Assembly (NCBI GenBank): GCA_033675545.1
Contig: JAWDGP010004592.1
Span: 143,501-207,500 of the forward strand
DNA length: 64,000 nucleotides
Direction: 5' to 3'
Source of the DNA: Elysia crispata
Lineage: Eukaryota; Mollusca; Gastropoda; Plakobranchidae
The translations under genes and the position numbers were made by a program. The notes under the pieces were generated by a model. That model did no database searches. It was not told the origin of the DNA and saw only the letters and a program-made list of their open reading frames with translations. Below are positions 49,770 to 62,202 of this stretch, piece by piece; the stretch's first letter is position 1, and each line of letters begins with the position of its first letter.

Positions 49770-52700
49770 CACTGGTATTTTGATTATCTCTGCTGAAAAT
49801 CTTAGGTCTAGCTCCTTGTCCATATCTCGCATCAGCGTTGGGGTTGACTTCATCGCGATCTCTTTGAGTCATGCTGGGAGGTACAGAGCCTTCTGCATTG
49901 CTGCCCGGAGATGCGGCAACAACACCATCAGCATTGCTGCCAGAAGCTGCTGCAGTGCGATCTGCACTACTACCAGCTGCTCCTGAACCATCTGCACGTC
50001 CTGCTTGCGCAACAGGTCCTTGTGCCCCTCCATCTAAAATGTCTATGAACTGCCGTATTGCTCTATAACGTATAGGGTCCTGACTGATGATAATTTCTAA
50101 CAAGCCTCTGTCATAAAGTATCTCGTGATCCTGTCTGTTGGTCTGTAAATAGCTTCTCAAGGTAGAGCTTAAGTCTCTAGTACCAAGAAAGGCGTCTCCA
50201 TCGCTACTACTTGAAGACGTGTTACAATTTGAAGTAGTCGCACTTCCAGCTGCCCCATTAGCTGCCTTGTTGCTGCTTTTTCCTTTTCCTTTACCTCCAT
50301 CACGGCTGTTGCCTTTGCCAATCTTCGTCTTAGAATTTGAGCCTTTTTCGTTTAGCGGTTTAGGAATTTTGAATAGGCTATCATCGCTATTTGCGTCACT
50401 GCTTGTGCCGTAGCCTCGGGTCAAATCAGCAAGGACTTTGTCCCCCAATCTCCTGATTTCTTGCCATGCTTCAGCCCGTTCTCTCACAGATGGAGGAGTT
50501 TCTGTGCCAGAGTCTTCAGAATCTCCACGCATGTCTTTACAGGAACAGCACATGAGTAGCTTTATTGAGAGAAGCAGCTCGCCGGGCAGGGGATCTAGGT
50601 CATCCGTGTATTTGATTGGACTTGCCACGGGCAGTCCAGGATCGTCAGCGTCATAAAGAGGAGTGGAAGATCTTGGCCCGACAAGAGCGTCTGAGCATAT
50701 ACTAGACTCGGAGCTTATTGAGTCCGTCGCACGGGTCCTTTTAACACCTGATTTGGATTTCTTGGAGTTTGCACTGGTGGAGGAGCTTGTAGAGCAATCT
50801 TGGCTATTTATGAAAACGTCGGGCTGGGCTATACAGCTATCATTAAGATCACTGGCTTGATCTTCCAGAGGTTTTGTATCTCCTGAGTGTTCTGTTTCAG
50901 AGGTTCTACAGCCTGGGGCGTTAGTCTGCACACGATTTGAGCTTCCAATATATTCCCAGCAACTCCTAAATTGTCGTCTGGCTGGTTGCTTGAATTGAGC
51001 TGATTGTGCCGAACCGATTAAGTCACAGGGGATTTCAAAAGATGGCACGTAGTGAGTTGGTGTGGGGATCTGCAGTAAGCGTATGAGCTTGCGCTTAGCG
51101 GCGGCATATCTGTCGGTCTGGTTATGAAGCGTGCCGCTCTGCGTAGTTGACTGCGGTCGCATATTACTGAGCGAAGGTTCGACAGGGGCTTGTTGCAAAT
51201 GAAAACTGCCGTCAGTAGAAGAGTCAGAAACAGTGTCATCGTGAGGGACAAAATCGCTGTGTCCCGAACTAGTGAAACTGATATTTTGTTGTGGTTGTGG
51301 AGAGGCTGAGGAACTTTGGCATTCGACATCGTGGGACGACAGGAATCCGTTTGTTCTAGAGGTCGAATGGAGATTAGAATGCTGGTGGTGAATTGGCTGA
51401 ACGTCGCCTTGATGCGATGCGCCCAAATCACGTGACTGCTGGTTTTGGAATGCCTCTGCGTCTCTGAAAGCACAATTTATAAGTCTCTGCCATGAATCTG
51501 AGCAGCTTAAATATCTCAGGAAATTTGAGTCTATAAGATCATCGATTGCGCCACATGTCATATTGGGGAAACCTATTTGTATAGAGGGGAAAGTATACCC
51601 TCTATTCGGAATGCATTGTTGGGCATTGAGAATGCCGCCTGGAACATTGTCGAGATTCTGCTGAGTATCGGAAAGTCCATTGTCATTATTGGAGAGATCA
51701 CATGCATTGGCAGAACTATGTTGAGTATGGCCAGTATCATGTTGAGTACAGGTAGAATCACGTTGTGCATAGGTAGTGTCAAGTGGAGCATCGGCAAGAC
51801 TATGCTGAGCACCGACAAGACCATGTTGAGCATTGGAAAAACCATGTTGAGCACTGGAAAAACCACGTTGAGCATTGACAGAACCATGTTGAGCACTGAC
51901 AGAACCACATTGAGCATTGGCAGAACCATGTTGAGCATTGGCAGAACCATGTTGAGCATTGACAGAACCATGCTGAGCATTGACAGAACCATGTTGAGCA
52001 TTAGAGACGCCATGATGAACATAGGTAAGGTCATGTTGAGCATTGACAAGACCATGTTGAGTATTAGAAGGACCATGATGGGCATTGGAAAAACCATGTT
52101 GAGCATTAGAAAGGCCATGATGAACAGAGGTAAGGTCATGATGGGCATTGACAAGACCATGTTGAGCATTTGAAAAACCATGTTGAGCATTAGAAGGGCC
52201 ATGATGGACAGAGGTAAAGCCATGTTGAGCATTGTCAAGACCATGTTGAGCATTGACGAAACAATGTTGTGCATTTGACAAACCATGTTGAGCATTGACA
52301 AGACCATGTTGAGCATTAAAAGAGCCATGATGAATGGAGGTAAGGCCATGTTGAGCGTGGTGGAACTCACATCTATTGTGCAAACCATGTTCAGTACTGT
52401 GGGGTATATATCTATTGGGAAGACCATGTTGAGCACTGGAAAGACCATAATGGGTATTAGGAAAACAGTACTGAGCATTGGAAAGGCCATGTTGAGCGCT
52501 TGCAAAGCTATGATAACCATTGGAAAGTCCTTGGAATCTGTATGGTACCGGTGGACAGCTTGATGCCGCTGATGGAAAGCTATGTTGTTCAGCCGGAGAA
52601 GCATTCGACTCAGCAATGCTTTCACGGTTACCGGGGAAATTCTGATTTGCCCACACATCCTGCTGCCAACGAAGAGAACTGAAGTGAGATTCGTTTGACA

Positions 52701-53622
52701 TAGGCGTAGAACCCGTCTCGTGTGACGGTGCGCCATTCATCGGCGCTTCGGGGTTTGGAAAATGATTAACAGGCGCATTAGGGACCGCCGTGGAGAAAGT
52801 CCTCGGCAATGATGCTTCGTTGTTTACGGCAGAAAAGGACGGTGGCATGTACTGGTAGTCTGTCTGTGTAACGAGATCTGCGAGGCTCGTTCTCTCACGT
52901 TGGGCGCCAGTCGCTCTGCAATGCGGAGTGTTGTGATCGGCTTCTGCCGCACGCTTCGCCGCACTTTTCTTTGTTATCCTCGCAAGAAAGGCAGCATCGT
53001 AGAAGATAGGAGGTGCGACGGCGACAGCGGCTCCACCAGAATACGTCACAGGTATTGGGCTGCGACCTCCAGGCGATGCCGGTAGAGAAGAAGATGGATT
53101 CGCAGGCACCGAGTCGTGACTTGGATATCTAGTGGTTTTCGACGTGTTGGATGCCCGTCGTGCCTTCTTGGGCAGAGCCAAGGGCGGCAGAAAGACGGAC
53201 AAATCCGAGACGTCTGTGCTTGATCTACTGCTGCAGCTGGCAGAATCGTTCGCACTCCGGGATGACGCGCCCGGCCTCCCTCTCCGGCCGCGACGGCTTG
53301 CCGGCAAGCTGGAATCTCTGCCGCGTCTGCCCCTATCCGTAGCTGACCCTCTCTCTCTCCTCCTTCCTCTGTCATCACTAGAGGCTGAGGGGCTGGAAAA
53401 AAAGCTACTTTCGTGACTTGACGATGGGTAGTCAGAAGTGGATGTAGAGTCTGCGCTTAACACGCTAGTATTGGTGGGTTGGTTGACAGCGGCATTGCGA
53501 TCTACGGCAGCGTTCGAAAGATGCGAGGAATTTCCGCTTGTCGATGATGTAGAGGATGTTGCTGAGGAGTCCGTCGGGCTGGACTCGTTATCCGAAAACT
53601 CGGTGTTACGTCGAATTTTCAT
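49639..53622 (-). CDS. Giant low-complexity exon, probable exon 1 of the LIM-homeodomain gene
   Basis: 1,328 codons are open from ATG at 53622 (in-frame TGA 45 bases upstream) to a CAG|GTTAGT donor at 49639, phase 0. This joins exactly to the phase-0 LIM1 exon at 47103, giving ...PDQERQ-GSHKCLGC. Read unspliced, it stops seven codons later. Content: Ser/Thr-rich N-terminus, Arg/Gly patch (about residues 82-120), about 40 degenerate heptads of NAQHGxx (about 370-670), a Ser/Asn/Gln-rich middle, then two ordered-looking blocks, LPGELLLSIKLLMCCSCKDM (about 1011-1029) and TLRSYLQTNRQDHEILYDRG (from about 1150), and a poly-Ser end. No known domain is recognised. The joined protein would be about 1,897 aa, far larger than usual LIM-HD proteins (300-450). 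It could alternatively be an independent intronless gene. No other first exon for the LIM gene was found between 47,104 and 49,600. Confidence 0.65.
51610..52510 (-). repeat. 21-bp coding minisatellite (NAQHGxx heptads)
   Basis: The coding strand repeats AATGCTCAACATGGT-like 21-mers about 40 times with substitutions, encoding NAQHGLS, NAQHGFS, SVHHGPS and similar. Because the unit is a multiple of three and lacks stops, a second frame on the coding strand and a frame on the opposite strand are also long and open. These are shadows. Inside the 1,328-codon exon. Confidence 0.93.
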
Positions 53623-54422
53623 CGTTGGAGTCCTGTAGTGACCAACTGACTGGAGTGGTTGTAATCAATGGCCTGTTCTCAAAACGTTTCAACTGAAGCC
53701 TTTTGATCTTTGAACCTGCGCCTGAATTGCTTTTTTAATCTTAGTGGTTTCTAGATGCCAAAAGACTATCAATTTTTGTAGTCTACTATAATGGTCACTT
53801 TTTTTTAAGAGACACGCAATGTCATTTCATTAAAAAAAAAAAAAAAAAGTGCAAGGATCTTGAGATGTCACATGAATAACAGTGACATTTCTTCCACTTC
53901 TTTGACAAATGTTGTATTATTAAAAATATCAAACTCCTAATTCTAATCGAGCTGATTAAGCGTGTGATGGTCAATGTTGAAAACGGTTTCCCGTGCACTT
54001 ATTCCATTCAATGGTCCTGCAATCCGATACTACCTCATATATTGATTACCGTTAAAAACTGGTCAGCTGGTTAAAATCTGGCTCATGACAAGTATTTCAA
54101 AACGTTTGGCACCAGCCTCGGACTGTTTCGTTTTGTTTTGGTTTTTTTTTTTTACTTATATAGTCTATAAGTCACCAGGGTCCACTGCTAAGGTAGTTCG
54201 AAATTCCTGTGTTTTTTTTTCTGTTTTTTTTGTTTTTTTGTTGTTTTTTTTTCTGTCAAGCCGTCACCATCCACAATCCAAGGCTGTGACGCCCCAGATA
54301 GGGCTTTAGAATTAAATTAAACCATCTGAAATAAAAATGATCGCATGAAAATACTACGCTACTACAGAGAAAAATATGAGCACATACTACTTTATCTAAG
54401 GCGGGGGTATGCAAAACACTTA

Positions 54423-54561
54423 CATCAAATCAAGAGTCACTGATAAGCAAAATACATAAATCAAATCAAGAGTCACTGATAAGCAAAATACATAAATCAA
54501 ATCAAGAGTCACTGATAAGCAAAATACATAAATCAAATCAAGAGTCACCGATAAGCAAAAT
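54423..54561. repeat. Four-copy 36-bp tandem repeat
   Basis: ATCAAATCAAGAGTCAC(T/C)G followed by ATAAGCAAAATACATAA repeats four times almost exactly. Confidence 0.93.
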
Positions 54562-55217
54562 AAACGTAAAGATTTGAAAGGAAGAAAAGTAGGATTGAGA
54601 GCATCAGAACTGAACCCAATATCAGCAGACGACCGTCGACAGCAGTCATGGAGAGATCTAAACAGGCAAGAAGAGGTCATTGCCAAAGATGAATTCGTAA
54701 AAATGTCTAATTCATTAAAATGCTAATTAATCTGTTTTTCTTTAATGGTATTGTTTGGTTATTTATTCTCTAAATAAAGGTACTTAAGTTAGTACTGGTA
54801 ACAAGACTGCTTTCGGGTAGAAGCTCTGATTCTCGTACTGAGGACTAAAGGAATACAAACTGCAGACGGAGAATAGCACATGAAAGCGAAACAGAAATAA
54901 TCATGCAAGGCAATAAACAGGACTATAATTATATATTTGAATATGCATTAAGAAAAAATAAGTATTGTGGAATATCTTGTAAAAACATTAGATGCACACG
55001 CCAACCGCTTTCCTATATCAAAATAATGTCAATGACAATTACAGAACGACAACATTTACTCGGTAATGGCTGCTGGTAACAAATGAAAACCAGATAATCA
55101 AGGGATAATTTCTCTATATCACAAAATACTACTAAGATATCACATTTCTCTGGGTGTGTGACGGTTGAATATTTGTGTAAGAAAGCCCGATCAACTTCGG
55201 GATTGGAATCTCCAGAT

Positions 55218-55545
55218 AACCTTTTTGCTGTGTTATACATGTTTAACCTGTTCATGGCCGAATGTAACCTTTTGCTGTGTTATACATGTACGGCCTTTAA
55301 TCTGTTTCATGGCCGATTGTAACCTTTTGCTGTGTTATACATGTACCGCGTTTAACCTGTTTCATGGCCGAATGTAACCTTTTGCTGTGTTATACATGTA
55401 CCGCGTTTAACCTGTTTCATGGCCGATTGTAACCTTTTGCTGTGTTATACATGTACGGCCTTTAATCTGTTTCATGGCCGATTGTAACCTTTTGCTGTGT
55501 TACACATGTATCGCGTTAATTGACCTATTTCATGGCCGAATGAAT
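55218..55545. repeat. Six-copy 55-bp tandem repeat
   Basis: Units share TAACCTTTTGCTGTGTTATA, CATGTAC(G/C)G, TTTAA(C/T)CTGTTTCATGGCCGA at 55-base spacing (TTTGCTG at 55271, 55326, 55381 and so on). The first and last units are diverged. Confidence 0.92.
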
Positions 55546-56487
55546 GAGTTAACACTACTACTTGTCCATCAATTCAGAAATGCTTTCCACAATCTAGCAG
55601 CTATGTTAATTTCATCCGACTTGTAACAAACTCTCTAAATCAAACTGGCTCTTTCAAGCCATTAAGCCTAATGTACACTATGACTATAACATGTAGCTTA
55701 ATAATGATTAAAACGCTGCTAAGTTAAGTAACTTTATTGGGCCAGAATTTTTCTTTTACCAAAGCATCAAACCTCCATTTTTACTGTCTCCTAATGGCAT
55801 AATTATGAAACGCTCTTTATCTTGCCACTCATGAAAATTCTGTGAAAGTCCAAGACTAAGTTACCGAAAGCAGACATACTTAACAAAAGAATCTTCAATG
55901 TTTCCATTTCTCAACCTAACCTGGTTTAAGAGTCGGTATCGTTTAATAAGACTAATAGGAGTATACCGAGACTCCCTGCATCTCTCGTTGCATCTAACTT
56001 AAATGATAGAGCTAGATGATAGAACTTTTCATTAACAGTATAATAATGCCCATGATAACTGGGTAATTGCAACAACCTCAGCTAACCACGATGCTACAAC
56101 AGAGTAAAAATACATTTTGTACACATACATCCCTTTATATTAAGTTGTAATTTGTATATGAGTTAAAGTTGAACTAGCAACTACTATGGCTCGCTATACA
56201 GTTATGGTGCGATGCTAAAGATAAGTGATTGCTCTGTATTTTCGGCTACTTTGCAAGCCTTATGCACCAGGTTAAACAATACGCTTTCGCGAAATATATT
56301 TACTATCATAACCTTCCTTTCAAATGGAATCATCTCTTTTAAATGAGAGGAAAACTGAAAAAAGAAAATGAGATCTTTACAGAACTCCTTAAGGACGTTT
56401 ATTTTTCAGACTTAGTGGACTTAAATGTAAAGCATGGGATTCAACCTTGGAAAAGGTTCGTTTTTGGAAAAAGTTTTCCTTTGAATA

Positions 56488-56488
<1 letters not shown>

Positions 56489-56530
<42 letters not shown>
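56489..56530. repeat. (CA)n(TA)n compound microsatellite
   Basis: ACACAC run passing directly into ATATAT. Confidence 0.95.
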
Positions 56531-57072
56531 CACTGTAATTTCAAATATTATGAAAGTATCGGAAATTGGTCATTACGCGGTGGCAGCTCGGATGCTTTCT
56601 ACAGGCTACCCGTAATAAGATGATCGAACTTTCTATCCTGTTCCTTTTCTTTATCAATCATTTAATTTTCAGAGTGGAAGAAGATGGTGCTGCTAAAAGC
56701 ACGAATAGTAAAGTTGCCGTCTTTGAATGCATAATATACCTCATATCTCTGACATAATAGTTATACGGGACCTAGTACTTCGCGACACTCTTCAAAGGGA
56801 CAGAAAGATATGAGTTGGAAAAACGATTTTTGTGTAATATTGAGCACAATAAGGGTTTTTATATCGGGGAAAATTGATACTTTACTATTTAGCTCTCATC
56901 AAAATAGACCCTATAAAATTAAATTGGGTGTATTTATTCGTATATTCAAGAGAATTATTTAAGGTACACAAACACAAAAATCGGTCAACCAATTTCAGTG
57001 GTTGTGCAGTTAACGTGTGCATCTATGAATTTTTATTGTAAGTGTAAAAAAAAAGAAAAAAATTAAGAGACG

Positions 57073-57278
<206 letters not shown>

Positions 57279-59399
57279 CGTTGAGGGCCAAAGAGACGGA
57301 GTTTAGGATCATAAGAAATAAATGTTGCAGCAGCTGTGTCTTAAATTAAAGAAAAAAAACATATTAATTGAAAATAAAGACAGCAAAAAAGAGCATATAT
57401 GTACAAACTATTGTCAAATCATGCACAATTATGTTTAAATCAAATGAAAGAGCCTTTGCGAAGGCAGAGGTATAGCTACTAGGAGCAAAAATAGACATGA
57501 TTGTTAAATAATGTGTTTAAGAATAACCCATCCAAACTTCGTTGATAGATTTGGCTATAATTATTGAGGATTCTGACAGAATAGTCGCTTGAAAGACTAT
57601 AGAGAAAGTGCAGAAAGTTGTTGTTACTCTCTGAATATCAAATATAATATTTACCTGCCAGAAGTTGGAGGGAGATAACTTTTCAGAAGTCAAATCTTCA
57701 TGAAACAATCCGTAGTTCACAACCTCTCGGACTTTATCAACACAGCTTGTTGTCTAGTTTATGAAATGTAACCACTCTAGCGATCAAAATGGTGCGCAGC
57801 CACGAATTAGGTACCGGTATATAAACCAAATTAAAAATTGAGTGAAATTAAGATTTATTTAAATCCAGTAATCCAGGAAACAGAAGTTCTTGGAGGCTCG
57901 CTTACACTAGCACCAATGAGAAACTGTGAAAGTGAAGTACCACACGATATTCTAATAATTTATACTCCAAGTTGTATGTTCTGTATATTTCCAAAAGTCT
58001 TAAAAAAGACTAGATCTAGATCGTTGAATTTCTTTACCTTTGATCAGAAATTACGCGTTAGTTTATAACCGTCACTTTGTACTAGATTTGGCTTGAAGTC
58101 CAGTAAAGAAACAGTGAAATCTGTAGCAGCAAGGAGAGATACGCGTAAACTAAGGAAATTTGAGCAAATGCTGATAAACTTTGCAAAGATATATCGTACT
58201 GAAAAACTACTAGATCTAGATCCAGAAAGATATCAACCAAGTAGGCCTACAACAAGCTTAACTTGCAGATGAATGATGCGACTCCTTTGCAGGATAATAT
58301 CCAAGTGGACTCCAAGTCCTACAGAAACTGTCGAACAGTATGAATTAAATCACAAATGAACAGCTGGTAGGTTAGAACTGATGTGAATCGGGCGAAGGAT
58401 AATTTTCAAGTGGCTGCCTGCTGTGAAAGTGGTAGAATTTAAATCATTTCCCAAATAGGTAGAGATTCACTGTTAAGCGTTTCTCTCAATTTACTAAATC
58501 TTGCACACCACTTTGCGACAGGATCGACCAATTAGAGGCCGAGAGAGAGAGTGGATTGACAGGGAGGAGGCGTGGCTACGTAAGTATCAGAGGTCAAGAC
58601 CTCATCGTCCCGAATCTACGCGACATCAGGTAAACAGAGACCTATCACCGTGACGGATTCGTGTGGTCGACCTACGTCTTCACAAATCGACACAGAGGTT
58701 CTCGAGACAGAAAGGGCGTGGCGACAGGTAGATCTAGCCGTTGCTGCAACGACACCTACTATATCACCAACAGGTAGGTAGGTATGCGGATTCATGCAAT
58801 GACAGCACTTGTCGCGATAAAATAAAACGCTCTGTCCAGGGTTGGAGGAGACGGGGAGGAAAGGCTGAAAGAAGAGTGCTATCGTTCTGTTGAACGTTAC
58901 CAGATGGGGCTTATGTAAACAAACTTGAGTGTCTTCTAACCCCCAACTGTCTAGGCGAGTGGCGACAGAAGAATGTAAGAAAGCCACCCCGTCGGCAAAA
59001 AGAGTCTCTTCCACCCCATGGGAATTTAATTTCTGTGATCAGATATTAACCCATGTTGTAATTGGATAAAATAATGAAAAGTGAAATAGCTTGCTCATTT
59101 TTCAACCCAAATAGTATGATGAGAGGACAAAAAGCCGTGAGAATATATTATCTAAGTTAAGACGAAGCGGATAATATGGTGAAGTAAATTGAATTAAAAA
59201 AAAAAAAAAAGAAACTAAGATAAGAAGTAATCAATGCGTTTCAATCGGGCCAAATATTAGTACATGAGATAGCTGTGAAGATAAACAATGAAATGGTACA
59301 CAGCATGTTTTGATAAATTTCATGATAATATAATGATGATCGTCAAGAGTTATAAAATGAATATGATAGATATAAAGAAGCGAGGAATGGGAAAGAACC

Positions 59400-60100
59400 A
59401 CAGAGAGAGAGAGAGAGAGAGAGAAGGAGGGGGAGAGGGTAGAGGAAAGAGAAGAAGGAGGTAGTAGAAAGAGGGGGGAGAGGGGGAGGTTAGAGGAAAG
59501 AGAAGAAGGAGGTAGTAGAGAGAGGAGGGAGGGGAGAGGAAAGAGAAGAAGGAGGTAGTAGAGAGAGGGGGAGGGGAGAGGAAAGAGAAGACGGAGGTAG
59601 TAGAGAGAGGGGGAGGGGGGAGGAAAGAGAAGACGGAGGTAGTAGTAGAGAGAGAGAGAAGGAGGGGAGAGGAAAGAGAAGACGGAGGTAGTATAGAGAG
59701 GGAGAGAAGGAGGGGAGAGGAAAGAGAAGACGGAGGTAGTAGTAGAGAGAGAGAGAAGGAGGGAAGAGGAAAGAGAAGAAGGAGGTAGTAGAGAGAGGGG
59801 GAGGGGAGAGGAAAGAGAAGACGGAGGTAGTAGTAGAAAGAAAGAGAAGGAGGGGAGAGGAAAGAGAAGAAGGAGGTAGTAGAGAGAGGGGGAGGGGAGA
59901 GGAAAGAGAAGACGGAGGTAGTAGTAGAGAGAGAGAGAAGGAGGGAAGAGGAAAGAGAAGAAGGAGGTAGTAGAGAGAGGGGGAGGGGAGAGGAAAGAGA
60001 AGACGGAGGTAGTAGAGAGAGGGGGAGGGGAGAGGAAAGAGAAGACGGAGGTAGTAGAGAGAGGCGAGAGGAAAGAGAAGACGGAGGTAGTAGAGAGACA
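59400..60100. repeat. GA-rich minisatellite, 43-53-bp units
   Basis: About 14 units share GAGGAAAGAGAAGACGGAGG (or GAAGGAGG) then TAGTAG(TAG)AGAGAGAG and a variable GGGGGAGGGG or AAGGAGGGG segment. Two interleaved unit types (with and without the extra TAG and the GAGAGAAGGA tail) alternate. Opposite-strand frames translate as PPSSLSSPLPLSL and are composition artefacts. Confidence 0.92.
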
Positions 60101-60239
60101 CAGAGACGGGATGGCGCCTGGCGAAATAACCTCTCAACAAGATGTAATAGAGTCGGCTGGGGACCTTCAGATCTAAAAAAAATCTGGCCTGGAGAAGACT
60201 TTGATCTAACTTCCCAGGTGACCACCTTGGCGTAGCATG

Positions 60240-60530
60240 ACAGGGCAGTGTTGAACAATGCTGACCAGACCGTGCACTATTCAAAACCAGATTCTATACC
60301 ATGCATGGCGTGAGAACACAAGGTGCGCCGTCAACGGTTGGCTGGGAGAATCGCGAAATCTCACAATGAACCTCTAATCACCTCACATCACAATGCGAGC
60401 ATGTTTGGGAGAGATCTAGGTAGATGTTGAAAAGTTTATTTAAGCCGGCATGTGAACGTCGCGTGTCAAGGCATCTCTGTTGTCCAAATAAAGTCGCTGC
60501 AGGACAAATTAATAATGGTGTCGGACGTCA
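60240..60530 (+). mobile_element. Possible Gypsy-type LTR with primer-binding-like site
   Basis: A GC-richer block ends with a TATA-like TTTATTTAAG, then AATAAAG (about 60,486), then AATTAATAATGGTGTCGGAC. TGGTGTC plus a GGAxGT core directly after a probable LTR end resembles the tRNA primer-binding region following many Ty3/Gypsy 5' LTRs. The left end is not defined and no gag-pol follows, only GA satellites. This would be a truncated remnant. Confidence 0.3.
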
Positions 60531-60589
60531 ACCTCAGCCACGGCGCGGGGAATATTGTCCCTTTCGGCCTTTGGCCCTAAGGATACAGA

Positions 60590-60605
60590 GAAATCACTAT
60601 TGATG

Positions 60606-60680
<75 letters not shown>

Positions 60681-60744
60681 AAACAGACATTATGAACAGA
60701 TTTGATGTTGGACTATACCCTTAGAATAAAGAAAAATCACTGTT

Positions 60745-60820
<76 letters not shown>

Positions 60821-60915
60821 TTTGAACAGACATGTTCAGGACTATGCCCTGAGGATCGAGATAGAGATAGACAGATAGCTAGAGAGACACAGAGAAACAG
60901 AATTGATAAGAGAGA

Positions 60916-60981
<66 letters not shown>

Positions 60982-61087
60982 AAGAAAACAAAGAGAGAGT
61001 TATTTAAACAGACATATAGACAGATTTGATGCTGAACTATGCCCTTAGAACAAAGAAAATTCACCATTGATGGAGAGGGACACCGAA

Positions 61088-61136
<49 letters not shown>

Positions 61137-61203
61137 TTGAAACAGACATTATAAACAGATTTGATGTTGGACTATTCCCTTAGAATAAAGAAAAATCACT
61201 GTT

Positions 61204-61270
<67 letters not shown>

Positions 61271-61586
61271 CAACAGACATGTGCAGGACTATGCCCTGAG
61301 AATAAAGAAAAATCTCTATGGATCGAGATAGAGATAGACAGATAGCTAGAGAGACACAGAGAAACAGAATTGATAAGAGAGAGACAGAGAGGGAGAGAGA
61401 GAGAGAGACAGACATACAGACAGACAAATTGAAACAGATTTGATAAGAGATAGAGACAGACAGACAGAAAGAAATCAAAGAGAGAGTTATTTAAACAGAC
61501 ATATAAACAGATTTGATGATGATCTATGCCTTTAGAACAAAGAAAATTCACCATTGATGGAGAAGGACAGCGAAAGAGAGAGAGAA

Positions 61587-61658
<72 letters not shown>

Positions 61659-61670
61659 AAACAAATCTGA
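60590..61670. repeat. Composite tandem array of (GA)n plus conserved linker units
   Basis: About seven units near 60590, 60725, 60840, 61035, 61180, 61295 and 61525. Each has a linker with CAGATTTGATGTTGGACTAT or ACATGTxCAGGACTATGCCC, then TTAGAATAAAGAAAAATCAC and (T/C)GTTGATGGAGA leading into (GA)n. Linkers are 60-90 bases and GA tracts 40-70 bases. Two linker types alternate, so the higher-order period is about 450 bases. Confidence 0.88.
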
Positions 61671-62202
61671 TGTTGTTCTATAGAGCTAGTCTAGTTAGAC
61701 CGACAACTCAACATCTTTAAGGCGCGGGGGGGGAAGGTGAGGTTATTTTTTCTTATTCATTTTCCCTGATTCTATTTGTAACTTTGACTTTAACATTGTG
61801 TATATGTGTGTGTGACTTAGACATAAGTTCCTACTTTCTCTCCAAATCTATCGGTGTCTGTCTCGATGTCTGTTTGTCACAGACTTCACTCTCTCTATGC
61901 CAGTGTACCCCTCTGATTTTATCCCTGTTTTTTCCCTCTTATCTTCCGATTTATCTGTCTGTCTGTATATCGAAAAGCGGTCTCAGTAGAAGATTGTAAA
62001 AATAAAAACATGTAATACCATAGATGCAAATAATGTAGAAATAAAATGGTGGGAAAAAGGGGGGGGGGGGGGGAAGAGAGAGAGTAAGCAGAGAGTGAGG
62101 GGCAGACAAACAAATGATCAGACAGTTACACAGACAGAATAGACAGACATAATAATGGTTAATATTAAGAGAAAGACAGGCAGACACCGCCATTCGCGAA
62201 AG

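Noticed and set aside
51573..52736. 387-residue second minus-strand frame and antisense frames across the heptad array
   Set aside because: These are shadows of the 21-bp coding repeat. The NAQHG frame is the one that continues through the whole 1,328-codon exon.
58616..59014. 132-residue minus-strand open frame
   Set aside because: It has no ATG start, no splice-supported ends and no recognisable family. It sits in a GC-richer patch where stop codons are rarer.
59350..60284. Long Pro/Ser/Leu-rich minus-strand frames
   Set aside because: They are translations of the GA-rich minisatellite; all frames are open because of composition.
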